Counted from the stretch's first letter, positions 18,437 to 28,102 are shown. The stretch: DNA of 64,000 nt from Labilibaculum antarcticum (GCF_002356295.1 NZ_AP018042.1:3194361-3258360), one strand, 5' to 3'. Numbers and translations: made by a program. Notes: generated from the sequence alone by a model not told the origin.

Positions 18437-18909
18437 TAGTTTAATTCTTCTGATGGGTCAATAATAAATAAAATTGAATAGTAAAGTGTGATTAGTCCGC
18501 TAAGGGGTAAAACAAGATAAATGTACCCAAGTGGAATTTCCAATGCTGCCGAGTTTACATTAAATTGAAAGCGGGTGATTGCCAGCCAACTACCGCCAAT
18601 GACCATAACGCTTAGTGCGAATAGACCAATGCAAATATTTATAAACCGGAGAAGGTGTTTTTTATTTTTAGCGGATGACTTTTGCAAGAGCAAATCGATT
18701 GCCAAATGTTGCTTTTGACCTGCCACATAAGCGGCTCCCAATAAGCCAACCCATATTAATAAAAATCCTGCTAATTCGTCGGTGAAGGAGCTCGGTGAAG
18801 CCAATATATAACGACTCAATACTTGCCACAGCACGTCGAGTACAAGTATGCACATCAGGCTAATAAGTATTCTTTCGAGTAATTTATCTAATTGATTCTT
18901 GAATGTCAT
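18436..18909 (-). CDS. dctQ: TRAP transporter small permease (DctQ family)
   Basis: The 157-residue protein has four predicted membrane helices and the DctQ-like sequence around RYILASPSSFTDELAGFLLIWVG. It is the small integral-membrane subunit that pairs with the large permease. It lies 3 bases behind the binding-protein gene and overlaps the large permease by one base, so the three TRAP genes form one translational unit. The Q-M-P gene set is complete here. Confidence 0.92.
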   Translation of the reverse strand: MTFKNQLDKLLERILISLMCILVLDVLWQVLSRYILASPSSFTDELAGFLLIWVGLLGAAYVAGQKQHLAIDLLLQKSSAKNKKHLLRFINICIGLFALSVMVIGGSWLAITRFQFNVNSAALEIPLGYIYLVLPLSGLITLYYSILFIIDPSEELN

Positions 18910-18912
18910 ATA

Positions 18913-19908
18913 TTATTCGTCTTTTGTAGCTTGAATTCTTTGAATTAACTGATATAATTTAGGCTGTTCCTGATAGGCGTTAAGTAAATCTTGTACGCGT
19001 TCGGCAAATTGTTCTTTGGCAGGATAATTAATTATAACACCATTTTCTTTTAGCTTTTTTAGAGACTCTTCTTCGGCCGAGGCCCACAATTTACGTTGTT
19101 CTACAACAGAATTCTTAGCCGCAAGTTGTAACCATTTTTTTTGTTGATCGCTTAGTTTATTCCATACAACAGTGCTGATAATTAGTACATCAGGAACTCT
19201 TGTGTGTTCATTCAAAGAGTAGTATTTGCACACTTCATAATGATGCGAGGTATAGAAACTAGGAGGATTATTTTCAGCTCCGTCTACAACACCACTTTGT
19301 AAAGCGGTATATAATTCGCCCCAGGAAATTGGTGTTGGTGAGCCTCCCAGAGCTTTTACCATGCTCATTGCAGTCTGACTCTTCATAACACGTATTTTCA
19401 ACCCTTCCAAATCCTCAGGCTTTTCAATACTTCTATCAAGAGTGTAAAAGCTTCGTGCACCAGCATCGTAAAAACACAAACCTTTCAAATTGAATTTTTT
19501 GGTAGAGGCCAATAGTTCCTCTCCGATAGGACCATCTAAAACTTTAAAAGAATGTTCTTTTGAACGCAAGACATAAGGCAATCCAAGTACTTGGTAATTA
19601 TTTGTAAAGCCTTCCATTATAGCTGCAGAAACTTTTGTTATTGCCAGACTTCCAAGTTGTAATAATTCTACACATTGTTGTTCTGATCCTAGTTGCCCGC
19701 TAGGATAAATTTCAAGCTTCATTTGGCCTTCAGAAATTCGCTCTAACTCCTTTCCCATAAATACCATGGCTTTATGAACAGGGTGTGTAGGATCTAAACC
19801 ATGTGCTAATTTTATAGTTTTGTGAGTATTTACTTTTTGGCAACTTATAATGAAGAAGCAAGAAATAAGGATTAAAAATAGCTTTGAAAACGATTGTGTT
19901 TTTTTCAT
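18913..19908 (-). CDS. dctP: TRAP transporter substrate-binding lipoprotein (DctP family)
   Basis: The 331-residue protein begins with a lipoprotein signal (hydrophobic run, then IISC with Cys23), so it is probably tethered in the periplasm rather than free as in proteobacterial TRAP systems. It carries the DctP signatures KLAHGLDPTHPVHKAM, YPSGQLGSEQQCVE and GLKIRVMKSQT. In the last, the arginine corresponds to the residue that holds the substrate carboxylate in characterised DctP/SiaP proteins. ALQSGVVDGAENNP is also typical. Clustering with uxuA, uxuB and uxaC points to a hexuronate ligand. Confidence 0.93.
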   Translation of the reverse strand: MKKTQSFSKLFLILISCFFIISCQKVNTHKTIKLAHGLDPTHPVHKAMVFMGKELERISEGQMKLEIYPSGQLGSEQQCVELLQLGSLAITKVSAAIMEGFTNNYQVLGLPYVLRSKEHSFKVLDGPIGEELLASTKKFNLKGLCFYDAGARSFYTLDRSIEKPEDLEGLKIRVMKSQTAMSMVKALGGSPTPISWGELYTALQSGVVDGAENNPPSFYTSHHYEVCKYYSLNEHTRVPDVLIISTVVWNKLSDQQKKWLQLAAKNSVVEQRKLWASAEEESLKKLKENGVIINYPAKEQFAERVQDLLNAYQEQPKLYQLIQRIQATKDE

Positions 19909-19968
19909 GCTTTTTATGTGTGCAAAAAATTTGTACTAATTTCAAAAGTCAAAAAACAAATATTGTTT

Positions 19969-21153
19969 TTATTTAAGACCTGCCATTAATCCTTGTTCTA
20001 ATCCTCTTAATTCTGCTAAACCTTTCATTCTGCCATATAAAGAATATCCTGGGTTGGTTTTCTTAGGAAGATCGTCTAACATTTTATTACCATGATCGGG
20101 ACGCATTGGGATTTGCCAGTCTTTTCGTCCAGCTTCCTTACGTTCTTTTTCTTCTATTAGTAAAGCCTTCATTACAGCAGGAATATCAATGTCACCATCG
20201 AACAAGTAGCTCTCAAAAAAGTTACCTTCTGCATCTCTGCTTACATTTCGAAGATGAACAAAATTGATTCTAGGAGCCAATATTTTTGTCATTTCTGGTA
20301 AATCGTTAAAATGACCAGCACCAAATGAACCTGTACAAAGAGTGATTCCATTAGATACAGAATCAATAACTTTGGTTAGTTCAATAGCATCTTCAATTGT
20401 ACTAACAACTCTTGGCAAGCCAAGTAATGCGCGTGGTGGATCATCAGGGTGAATGGCCAAACGAACACCTGCTTGTTCAGCTACCGGAATAATTTCTAAT
20501 AAGAAATTGTGCAAGTGTTTCTTTAATTTACTTGCGTCGATATCTTTATAAGTATCCAATACTTTCTGGAAACTTTCTAATGTATATGATTCTTCAGCGC
20601 CAGGAAGTCCAGCTATAACTGTACGAGTTATTTTTTCAATTTCTTCTGCCGACATTAAATTGAATTTCGCTTCCGCTTTTTTCAAAATATCTTCAGTATA
20701 ATCTTGTCTTGAATTTTCTCTCTTTAAAATGAAAACATCAAAAGCTGCGAATATTTCAATTTCAAATTTAAGAGCATTGGAACCATCTCCTGATTCGAAG
20801 GCTAAATCGGTTCTCGACCAATCTAAAACCGGCATGAAATTGTAGCAAATGGTTTCGATTCCACAGGCACCAAGATTCTTAATGCACTCCTTGTAGTTCT
20901 CTACAAAAAGTTTGCAGTTACCTGTTTGTGTTTTAATATCCTCATGAACAGGAACACTCTCCACAACCGACCAAGTAAGTCCAGCTGCTTCAATTTCGGC
21001 AATTCTCTTCTTAATTTCTTCAATTGTCCAAATTTCTCCGTTTGGGATGTGATGAAGAGCCGAAACGATACCTGTTGCTCCGGTTTGTCTTATTTCCTGA
21101 AGGGAGATTGGATCGTTTGGACCGTACCATCTCCATGTTTGTTCTAATGACAT
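19969..21153 (-). CDS. uxuA: mannonate dehydratase
   Basis: The enzyme dehydrates D-mannonate to 2-keto-3-deoxygluconate. The sequence [20 protein letters not shown] and [11 protein letters not shown] at the start, together with [11 protein letters not shown] and [18 protein letters not shown], is typical of UxuA. I start it at 21153 because this ATG gives 394 residues, the length of E. coli UxuA, and the conserved core begins there. The open frame extends 25 codons further upstream to 21228 without family resemblance. Metal ligands are expected among the His/Cys/Asp residues of the TIM barrel ([22 protein letters not shown]). The gene sits between uxuB and the TRAP genes. Confidence 0.95.
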   Translation of the reverse strand: MSLEQTWRWYGPNDPISLQEIRQTGATGIVSALHHIPNGEIWTIEEIKKRIAEIEAAGLTWSVVESVPVHEDIKTQTGNCKLFVENYKECIKNLGACGIETICYNFMPVLDWSRTDLAFESGDGSNALKFEIEIFAAFDVFILKRENSRQDYTEDILKKAEAKFNLMSAEEIEKITRTVIAGLPGAEESYTLESFQKVLDTYKDIDASKLKKHLHNFLLEIIPVAEQAGVRLAIHPDDPPRALLGLPRVVSTIEDAIELTKVIDSVSNGITLCTGSFGAGHFNDLPEMTKILAPRINFVHLRNVSRDAEGNFFESYLFDGDIDIPAVMKALLIEEKERKEAGRKDWQIPMRPDHGNKMLDDLPKKTNPGYSLYGRMKGLAELRGLEQGLMAGLK

Positions 21154-21281
21154 CTTGTTCGTTTTTAGTAAATGGGCAAAACGGACAAGAGGTGATTGAA
21201 TTCTTGTTTCGTTTTGCCACATAAACACGCTAGCCTGAATTAATATATAATTGTAACTAAAAAGCCTACTTTGATTTGGTA

Positions 21282-22121
21282 TTATACGCCGCTATATGCA
21301 CTAAATCCGCCATCAACAGGAATAACAACGCCTGTAACAAAAGCCGACCAGTCCGATAGTAAATAGAGTAGAGTACCCTGCAATTCGTCAGGAGTTCCGT
21401 AACGTTCCATTGGTGTATTGTTGATAATTTTCACACCTCTGGCTGTTGGTTCCCCTGTTTCTTCATCAGTTAATAAAAAGCGATTCTGATTGGTCAATAA
21501 AAATCCTGGAGCAATTGCGTTAACACGAACGCCCATTTTTGAAAAATGTACCGCCAACCATTGAGTGAAGTTATTAACCGCAGCTTTCGCCGCAGAATAA
21601 GCTGCAATTCTGGTTAATGGACGAAAGGAGTTCATCGAAGAAACATTCACAATCGATCCTGATTTCTTATCGATCATATCCATGGCAAATACCATAGTTG
21701 GAAGAATTGTTCCTTTAAAGTTCAAATCAAAAACTTTATCAAAACCTTCCATTTTCATTCCAAAGAAAGTTTCATCAAGGTCTTCGAGATCAGAATCTAC
21801 CATTTGATCAACACCAGATGTAGCCAGAGGAGAATTTCCTCCGGCTCCATTGATTAGATAATCTACACTCCCCAGCATATTATTAATTATCTTTTTCGCT
21901 TTCTGTAATGATTCCTTATCGAGTACGCTTGCCGCAACTCCAATAGAAGAAACATTAAATTCTTTCTCAATTTCCTGAGCTAATTTTTCAACGGCTTCAG
22001 CATTAATGTCTACCAAGGCTGTCTTTACGCCCATTGCGGCCAACGATTTTGCCATTGCTGAGCAAATTACTCCTGCTGCTCCGGTAATAACAGCTACTTT
22101 ACCTTTAAGGTTGGTATCCAT
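21282..22121 (-). CDS. uxuB: D-mannonate oxidoreductase (fructuronate reductase), SDR type
   Basis: The 279-residue short-chain dehydrogenase has an N-terminal nucleotide-binding motif ([16 protein letters not shown]), the NGAGGNS segment, and the catalytic Ser-Tyr-Lys set in NVSSMNS and YSAAKAAV. Proteobacterial UxuB belongs to a different (polyol dehydrogenase) family. The SDR form found in B. subtilis UxuB (YjmF) has this length and a long mid-protein loop, here [20 protein letters not shown]. Its position between eda and uxuA fits reduction of fructuronate to mannonate with NADH. The exact substrate is inferred from context. Confidence 0.87.
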   Translation of the reverse strand: MDTNLKGKVAVITGAAGVICSAMAKSLAAMGVKTALVDINAEAVEKLAQEIEKEFNVSSIGVAASVLDKESLQKAKKIINNMLGSVDYLINGAGGNSPLATSGVDQMVDSDLEDLDETFFGMKMEGFDKVFDLNFKGTILPTMVFAMDMIDKKSGSIVNVSSMNSFRPLTRIAAYSAAKAAVNNFTQWLAVHFSKMGVRVNAIAPGFLLTNQNRFLLTDEETGEPTARGVKIINNTPMERYGTPDELQGTLLYLLSDWSAFVTGVVIPVDGGFSAYSGV

Positions 22122-22127
22122 ATTTTT

Positions 22128-22799
22128 TTATTTTCTAATTTCTTTGATGATGGCCATTGCCTCTGAGGTTTTAGCTTCAATAGCTTCGTAATTGAATGAT
22201 CCGTCAGTATTTTTAATCATTAACTGCGATCCCATTCCTACGCAATGAACACCAGCATTAAACCATTTAGTCAAATTCTCTTTCTCTGGTTTTACTCCAC
22301 CAGTCGGCATGATTGATGACCAAGGGAATGGACCTTTAACCGCTTTCACGAATTCTGGACCACCAACTTGTTCTCCAGGAAAGATTTTAACTACTTCCGC
22401 TCCCAATTCTTCGGCGTAAGAGATTTCAGTTAATGAACCACAACCTGGTGACCAGGCAATTTTTCTGCGATTACACACTTTAGCCATTTCTGCATTTAAA
22501 ATTGGCGAAACCACAAAGTTTGCTCCTAATTGAATGTATATAGATGTTGTTCCTGCATCAATAACAGAACCAACGCCCAATATCATTTCAGGACATTCTT
22601 TGGCTGACCATTTATTAAGTTCTCCGAAAACTTCGTGAGCAAAATCGCCACGGTTTACAAACTCAAAAATACGAGCTCCACCTTTGTAACAGGCTTTTAC
22701 TACTTTTTTGCAAACTTCTATATCTGAATGAAAAAACACAGGTACCATTCCTGTTTCTTTCATTTTTAACGCAACTTCTATTCTTGAAAATCTAGCCAT
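22128..22799 (-). CDS. eda: KDPG aldolase (2-dehydro-3-deoxyphosphogluconate aldolase)
   Basis: The protein cleaves KDPG to pyruvate and glyceraldehyde-3-phosphate. It is a class I aldolase barrel with GMVPVFFHSD, an R-x-x-E-like region (GGARIFEFVNRG), the Schiff-base lysine in EVVKIFPGEQVGGP and the phosphate-binding MPTGGVKPEKENL. Starting at ATG 22799 (MARFSRIEVAL) gives 223 residues, close to the family length; the frame stays open 23 codons further upstream but encodes nothing recognisable. It is six bases from uxuB. Bacteroidota versions are often slightly longer than the E. coli enzyme (213 residues). Confidence 0.93.
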   Translation of the reverse strand: MARFSRIEVALKMKETGMVPVFFHSDIEVCKKVVKACYKGGARIFEFVNRGDFAHEVFGELNKWSAKECPEMILGVGSVIDAGTTSIYIQLGANFVVSPILNAEMAKVCNRRKIAWSPGCGSLTEISYAEELGAEVVKIFPGEQVGGPEFVKAVKGPFPWSSIMPTGGVKPEKENLTKWFNAGVHCVGMGSQLMIKNTDGSFNYEAIEAKTSEAMAIIKEIRK

Positions 22800-22912
22800 T
22801 TCTATTCTAATTATGAGATATAAATTATGAATTATTAGTTGTCTTGCATTAATAACAAGAGTATGCAAATTCTCTAATTCATAATTATTAATTCATCATT
22901 TATAATTCCGTG

Positions 22913-23950
22913 TTATCTTGCAACTCGTCCGGATGCATCACCGTCCATTAATTTCACAACTTCTTCAACACTAACTTGATTGTAGTCACCAAAAATAGTG
23001 TGTTTCAAACAAGAAGCAGCAACTGCAAAATTTAATGCTTTTTGATCATCATTTGCCCATGTAATTAATCCGTAAATTAATCCACCCATAAATGAATCAC
23101 CACCTCCAACACGATCAACAATGTGAGTAATTTGATAGGTGTTGTTAGCTTTGAATAATTCTTTTCCATCGTATAAAACACCAGTCCATGAGTTGTGATT
23201 GGCACTGATGGATCCACGCAAAGTGGTAATAACCTTTTTACATCTTGGGAATTGTTTCATGATTTGTTGTGAAACAGACAAATAAGCATCGGCTTCAACA
23301 TGACCACCAGTAACGTCAACACCTTCTGGGCTAACTCCTAAAACTTTTTCAGCATCTTCTTCGTTACCCAAAATCACATCACAACCAGCAACTAATTCAG
23401 GCATTACTTCTTCAGCAGTTTTCCCATAATTCCATAGATTCTTTCTATAATTCAAATCTGTAGAAACAGTAATGCCTCTTTTGTTAGCTTCTTTAATAGC
23501 CTCTAAACAAACATCGGCAGCGCCTTGAGAGATTGCAGGAGTAATACCTGTCCAATGAAACCAGTTGGCACCATCAAAGACTTTATCCCAGTCGATCATT
23601 CCAATTTCGATTTCGGCAGCAGCAGAATTTGCTCTGTCGTAAACCACTTTACTACCACGACTAACGGCTCCTGTTTCCAGGAAATATATACCTAAACGAT
23701 CGCCACCCCAAACAATTTGATCTACGCCAACACCATATTTTCTTAGGTCCATCATGCAGGCACGCCCAATGTCATTTTTTGGTAAACGAGTTACGAAATC
23801 AACATTTAAACCATAGTTAGCAAGTGATACAGCAACATTTGCTTCACCACCACCGTAGGTTGCATTAAAATTATCTGTTTGAGAAAATCTTGAATAGCCA
23901 GGAGTTGAAAGTCTTAGCATGATCTCACCGAAGGTAACTACTTTATTCAT
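22913..23950 (-). CDS. kdgK: 2-keto-3-deoxygluconate kinase (PfkB family)
   Basis: The 345-residue sugar kinase phosphorylates KDG to KDPG. PfkB-family marks are GEIMLRLSTPG at the start, TYGGGEANVAVSLA, TDLNYRKNLWN and the C-terminal signature DRVGGGDSFMGGLIYGL, where the Asp of GGGD is the catalytic base. It sits between uxaC and eda, exactly where the pathway needs it. It is longer than many kinases of the family (about 310 residues), with extra sequence around residues 205-225 (VSPEGVDVTGGHVEADAY). Confidence 0.93.
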   Translation of the reverse strand: MNKVVTFGEIMLRLSTPGYSRFSQTDNFNATYGGGEANVAVSLANYGLNVDFVTRLPKNDIGRACMMDLRKYGVGVDQIVWGGDRLGIYFLETGAVSRGSKVVYDRANSAAAEIEIGMIDWDKVFDGANWFHWTGITPAISQGAADVCLEAIKEANKRGITVSTDLNYRKNLWNYGKTAEEVMPELVAGCDVILGNEEDAEKVLGVSPEGVDVTGGHVEADAYLSVSQQIMKQFPRCKKVITTLRGSISANHNSWTGVLYDGKELFKANNTYQITHIVDRVGGGDSFMGGLIYGLITWANDDQKALNFAVAASCLKHTIFGDYNQVSVEEVVKLMDGDASGRVAR

Positions 23951-23973
23951 CTGATTTTATTGTTTAAAATTGT

Positions 23974-25374
23974 TTAAAAATTGAAATATTTTTTAGCATT
24001 GTAATAGCAGATTCCCTGTACGATTTCTTTCAAAAGATCTTCATCGTAAGGGATTAGTCCTTTTTCTACATCATTACCAATAAGGTTGCATAGAATTCTG
24101 CGGAAATATTCGTGACGGCTATAGCTCAAAAATGATCTGGAATCGGTTAGCATACCAACAAATCGGCTTAATAAACCAAGATTTGAAAGTGTATTTAATT
24201 GTTTTTCCATGCCATCTTTCTGATCCAAAAACCACCATCCCGATCCCCACTGAATTTTACCAGCCGTTTTTCCATCCTGAAAGTTGCCAATCATAGTGGC
24301 GTAGACTTCGTTGTGTGCTGGGTTTAAGTTATATAGTGTTGTTTTTGTCAATTTTTCTTCTGAAGCCAAACGATTTAGGAACTTCGACATGTCTTCAGCC
24401 ACCAATTTGTCTGCGATTGAATCAAATCCTGTATCAGCTCCCAGCTTGTTAAACATGCCAGTATTATTGTTGCGAATCGCTCCAATATGGAATTGTTGAA
24501 CCCATCCTTTTGAATGATCAAGAACAGCAAATTCATACAACATTGCTGATTTGAATTTCAAAACTTCTTTTTCGTTCAACTCTTCTCCTTTACGGATTTT
24601 TATAAAGATTTCTGATGCTTCTTCATAGGTGTAATCAGTTGCAAAAAATTGCTCCAGGCCATGATCGGAAGCCTTGCAACCCATTTCTGCAAAGAAATCA
24701 TGACGTTTAGTTAATGCACTTAATAAATCATCCAGTGTATTGATTTCCATTTTAGCTGAAGTAGCTAATTTTTCGATATACTGATTATATTCTGAAGCAT
24801 TATCAACGGACATAGCTTTATCTGGACGCCACGATGGAACCACCTTAGTTTCAAACCCAGAATCCTGAATTATTTTGTGCCATTCTAATGAATCAGCAGG
24901 ATCATCGGTCGTTCCAATGACTTCAACATTGGCTTTGCGAATCAAATTTTTACACGAAAATTCAGGAGTGTTCAGTTTCTTATTGCAATCTTCCCAGATT
25001 TCTTTGGATGTTTTCGGGCTTAAGATTTTGTCTATGCCAAAAGGTTTTTTTAGCTCTAGATGTGTCCAATGATATAATGGATTTCGAAGTGTATAAGGTA
25101 CAGTTTCGGCCCAAACTTGAAATTTTTCCCAATCAGAAGAATTGCCGGTAATCCTTTCTTCATCAATACCATTTGTTCGCAAAGCTCTCCATTTATAGTG
25201 ATCGCCATGCAACCAAATCTGACTCAAATTATCGAACGACTTATCCTCTGCGATTTCCTGTGGAGAAATATGGCAGTGGTAATCTATAATTGGAAGATCA
25301 GCTACGTATTCATGATACAGTTTTTTAGCTGTATCAGTCTCAAGAATAAAATCCTTGTCTAGAAATTTCTTCAT
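23974..25374 (-). CDS. uxaC: glucuronate isomerase (uronate isomerase)
   Basis: The enzyme interconverts D-glucuronate and D-fructuronate, and galacturonate and tagaturonate. It is an amidohydrolase-superfamily barrel with the metal motif IDYHCHISPQEIA, ATDYTYEEA, the segment HIGAIRNNNT and LTDSRSFLSYSRHEYFRR near the C-terminus. I start it at ATG 25374 (MKKFLDKDFIL), giving 466 residues, close to E. coli UxaC (470). An in-frame ATG at 25425 would add 17 residues that overlap the palindrome at 25394-25407. It is the first gene of the uronate operon. Confidence 0.95.
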   Translation of the reverse strand: MKKFLDKDFILETDTAKKLYHEYVADLPIIDYHCHISPQEIAEDKSFDNLSQIWLHGDHYKWRALRTNGIDEERITGNSSDWEKFQVWAETVPYTLRNPLYHWTHLELKKPFGIDKILSPKTSKEIWEDCNKKLNTPEFSCKNLIRKANVEVIGTTDDPADSLEWHKIIQDSGFETKVVPSWRPDKAMSVDNASEYNQYIEKLATSAKMEINTLDDLLSALTKRHDFFAEMGCKASDHGLEQFFATDYTYEEASEIFIKIRKGEELNEKEVLKFKSAMLYEFAVLDHSKGWVQQFHIGAIRNNNTGMFNKLGADTGFDSIADKLVAEDMSKFLNRLASEEKLTKTTLYNLNPAHNEVYATMIGNFQDGKTAGKIQWGSGWWFLDQKDGMEKQLNTLSNLGLLSRFVGMLTDSRSFLSYSRHEYFRRILCNLIGNDVEKGLIPYDEDLLKEIVQGICYYNAKKYFNF

Positions 25375-25393
25375 TGGTAATTTATTGTTTCGT

Positions 25394-25407
25394 TTCCGTA
25401 CACGGAA
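25394..25407. promoter_or_regulatory. inverted repeat, candidate operator 1 of the uronate operon
   Basis: TTCCGT-AC-ACGGAA is a perfect inverted repeat 20 bases before the uxaC start codon. The size and symmetry fit a LacI- or GntR-type site. Binding is inferred. Confidence 0.45.
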
Positions 25408-25485
25408 GGTTTTAAAAAAAAACATTTAAATCGATTGCTGTATTGATAATTTTAGGTCATTATTTAAATAAATGTTGCTTTCGTG

Positions 25486-25497
25486 TTCGTGCACGAA
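25486..25497. promoter_or_regulatory. palindrome, candidate operator 2 of the uronate operon
   Basis: TTCGTGCACGAA is a perfect 12-base palindrome, with another TTCGTG directly before it (25480-25485). It lies between the candidate promoter and operator 1. Confidence 0.45.
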
Positions 25498-25521
25498 GTT
25501 AGTAAGGTTTTCTATTTATTG

Positions 25522-25551
25522 CAAATTTATTTATAAAATCCGCAGTACCAA
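25522..25551 (-). promoter_or_regulatory. candidate promoter of the uronate operon
   Basis: On the minus strand TAAATTTG (25522-25529) fits the Bacteroidota -7 consensus TAnnTTTG. TTGG lies 18 bases upstream of it, close to the preferred -33 spacing. Both palindromes lie downstream of the predicted start, where a repressor would block transcription. Confidence 0.45.
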
Positions 25552-25819
25552 TTAGTTTCGATAGTCCTGTTTTGTTAAGAATTTCAGATGGATGGAAAGC
25601 TTGAAAAGATTTACGTGATGGATGATTTTGAAATGAATGGGTGAAATTTAAAGATCTGTTTGTTCAATTATGACTAATGATTGTTTGTATTAAATCTAAA
25701 TAATTTAGACTGGTAATTGCTGTGCAGAGGTAGGCTGTTATTGCATTGTCATTTCATGGCTTCTATTTTTTTTAGCCCTGACAGCGTTTACAATAAATTC
25801 AGATCTTTTAAATTCAAAT

Positions 25820-25837
25820 TATACCCGAAAAGGTATA
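25820..25837. promoter_or_regulatory. HipB-type operator, copy 1
   Basis: TATACC-N6-GGTATA (spacer CGAAAA). Symmetric sites of this kind are typical for HipB-like repressors of hipBA toxin-antitoxin loci. Confidence 0.6.
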
Positions 25838-25860
25838 ATCCACACTCCAATTCAATGTTT

Positions 25861-25878
25861 TATACCCGATGAGGTATA
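25861..25878. promoter_or_regulatory. HipB-type operator, copy 2
   Basis: TATACC-N6-GGTATA (spacer CGATGA), 41 bases centre to centre from copy 1, about four helical turns. The ATG inside the spacer opens the remaining HipA frame. Confidence 0.6.
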
Positions 25879-26390
25879 ATTACGCAAAATATTGTTTAAC
25901 CGAGAGACTGACGGAATTCAAATACCGTGGGTCTTATGAGCAAATTGGAAAAACGATACATAAATATTCAAGCAATTCGGGTTTGGATCTCATTAATTTC
26001 TTTGAGCAGGTCTTGTTTTCTTTTCTGATGGGTAATGCCGATATGCATTTGAAAAATTTCTCCTTGATTAATCATCCGGTATTAGGTTATGTGTTAACTC
26101 CGGCATACGATATGCTTTCAACAGCACTCGTAATGAATGACGATAAGGAGGATTTAGCATTAACACTCAATGCAAAAAAGACGAAGATAAAGCGTAAAGA
26201 TTTCATCTCTGCCTTTGATCTGTTTGAAATGCTCGAGAAATCACAAAATAATATTTTTGCAAAATTTGAAAAGACCATGCCTTCTTGGTTAGAAATGATT
26301 GATGTTAGTTTTCTTCCTTCAGAAATGAAAGAAGCCTATATCGCGTTGATTCGAGATCGTGCCAATCGCTTATCTAAAAATATAAACTAG
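25869..26390 (+). pseudogene. remnant of HipA toxin kinase (C-terminal part only)
   Basis: The 173-codon frame matches only the C-terminal part of HipA-like serine/threonine kinases. It shows KYRGSYEQIGK, then the catalytic-loop motif GNADMHLKNFSL (residues 55-66, with Asp58 and Lys62) and a DFG-like PAYDML with Asp81. The N-terminal lobe, including the ATP-binding part of the HipA core, is missing, and no hipB antitoxin gene is present. The frame opens with an ATG inside the second operator, so its first residues are operator sequence. This is best explained by a deletion that fused the regulatory region to the end of hipA. Whether any protein is made is doubtful. Confidence 0.75.
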
Positions 26391-26718
26391 GCTCCAGAAC
26401 ATTTAGAATAAGAAGTTCTAGAGTTTTTTAGTGAAACCAGAAATATGAACTTATTCTCCTCTGGCCTGAGCAAAAAGTTTGCTAAGTGGGCCAAAATCCT
26501 CCCGATTTTTATAGGGATGTGCATTCCGCTTATTTTTCATGATAGTGCTCTTTTTGTAAACAAGTAGCTGTACAAACAAGCTTAGATAAAGGTGTGACTC
26601 TAGGGCACATCTTTTCTTTTTCAGATTAGGTTATCAGTTATTTCCCGAATAATTCAGGCATATTCATTTACTTTGTGAGAGAATAGCTTTCGAATAGGAT
26701 AAGAATTACGTTAGAATT
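26391..26718. other. intergenic region
   Basis: This 328-base gap has no clear terminator or promoter. It contains one 40-codon frame (26445-26567, starting MNLFSSGLSKKFAKW, then a hydrophobic run ILPIFIGMCIPLIF) that I cannot support as a gene. Confidence 0.4.
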
Positions 26719-28002
26719 ATGAATCAATTTATTGAAAAAAAGATAGTAGCCTACCGAAGACATTTTCATACTCATCCCGAAACTGGTTGGTTGGAATACG
26801 CAACAGTAGCTTTTATAGCCGATGAGTTATCGACTTTAGGATTTGAAGTGAAAAGAGGAAAGGAAGTCATGAATGATTCCGGTTTGATGGGCTTGCCTTC
26901 GGAGCAGGAGAACCGAAAAGCCTTTGATAGAGCAGAACGCATTTATGGTTCTGAAAAAATGAAGCCCTTTGCAAATAATTGTACCGCTGTAGCCGGAATT
27001 ATGGATTGTGGAGAAGGACCCTGTGTGGCGATACGTGTCGATATGGATGCTTTACCAATAAGGGAAACTGAGGATGAGGAACATTTCCCAAGGAATGAGG
27101 GATTTGCGTCTGTGAATTCTTGCATTATGCATGCTTGTGGACACGATGCACATTCGGCAATAGGCCTGGGGGTGGCTCATTATATTGCAAGGTATTCAGA
27201 TCTAATAAAGGGTAAGGTGATTCTATTGTTTCAGCCTGCAGAGGAAGGAGTGCGTGGTGCTGCTGCAATCGTGAAATCTGGTTTTTTGAAAGATATTGAT
27301 TATCTATTCGCGGCTCATTTATGGAGCAATATGCCTTTAGGTAAAATAGTTTGTTCGCAGAATGGAACTGCCGCAACCGATAAACTGGATGTGACTTTTA
27401 TTGGGAAATCTGCTCATGCAGGCATCTGCCCTGAAAAAGGAAATAATGCTGTTTTGGCTGCTGCTAATTGTATTGTTGGCTTACACGATATCAATCTTGA
27501 AGGTGAAGGTTTGGCTCGTGTAAATGTAGGGAGGATTATAGGTGGAACAGCTCGCAATATTATTGCTGATCAGGCTAGCTTGGAGATGGAATTTAGGGCG
27601 AACAATCTCGAAAGAGAAAGTCAGCTTTTGAAAAAAGCAGAGGAAATTATTCAGGAGGCAGCTCATCAGCAAAATTGTAGCTTCAAAATACAAAAGATGG
27701 GCGAAGCTACCGGTGCTCATGGTGATAAAGATTTTGCAGAGAGGATAAAGCGCGAGGCAGAAAAGATCGGTTTATTCACCGATATTGTATTGTCTGATGA
27801 GGTGAACAGGGGGAGTGAGGATTTTACTTCAATGATGAACGCTGTTCAGAACAGTGGCGGAAAAGCCTGTTTTATAGGCATAGGTGCTTCCTTAAAAGAG
27901 AAGGATTTACAACACCATACACCCGAATTTGATATCGACGAAAGGGCTATGCTACCAACGGTAGAACTTTTTCTTAATCTAATAAAGAGCCTTTTGAATT
28001 AA
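26719..28002 (+). CDS. M20 amidohydrolase, AbgA-like (aminobenzoyl-glutamate hydrolase type)
   Basis: The 427-residue protein belongs to the M20D amidohydrolases. The metal-binding motif HACGHDAH starts at His138, followed by FQPAEEGVRGA with the catalytic glutamate pair, and a dimerisation domain around GKSAHAGICPEKGNNA. Early sequences YRRHFHTHPETGWLEYATV and the insert around residues 50-80 (NDSGLMGLPSEQ) resemble AbgA, the large subunit of p-aminobenzoyl-glutamate hydrolase, more than IAA-amino acid hydrolases. No AbgB-type partner or AbgT transporter is adjacent, so the substrate is uncertain. It is cytosolic and monocistronic. Confidence 0.85.
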   Translation: MNQFIEKKIVAYRRHFHTHPETGWLEYATVAFIADELSTLGFEVKRGKEVMNDSGLMGLPSEQENRKAFDRAERIYGSEKMKPFANNCTAVAGIMDCGEGPCVAIRVDMDALPIRETEDEEHFPRNEGFASVNSCIMHACGHDAHSAIGLGVAHYIARYSDLIKGKVILLFQPAEEGVRGAAAIVKSGFLKDIDYLFAAHLWSNMPLGKIVCSQNGTAATDKLDVTFIGKSAHAGICPEKGNNAVLAAANCIVGLHDINLEGEGLARVNVGRIIGGTARNIIADQASLEMEFRANNLERESQLLKKAEEIIQEAAHQQNCSFKIQKMGEATGAHGDKDFAERIKREAEKIGLFTDIVLSDEVNRGSEDFTSMMNAVQNSGGKACFIGIGASLKEKDLQHHTPEFDIDERAMLPTVELFLNLIKSLLN

Positions 28003-28102
28003 ATTTTGCATTATCGAAATGCGGTTCCGCTAATGATGCTTGCAATACTTCTTGGTTTTTATAAAAAAAAAGGACTGTTTATTACAAGATTTAGGTTTTA
28101 AT

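Noticed and set aside
17919-18464. 181-codon open frame opposite the TRAP large permease
   Set aside because: It lies antisense to a clear DctM gene, and its low-complexity Ala/Pro/Ile-rich translation is what the reverse of a membrane protein gives.
21153-21228. 25-codon upstream extension of uxuA
   Set aside because: The added residues match nothing in UxuA, and the shorter start gives exactly the family length.
26445-26567. 40-codon frame with a hydrophobic stretch
   Set aside because: No ribosome-binding context, neighbour or family supports it; it may be debris near the hipA remnant.
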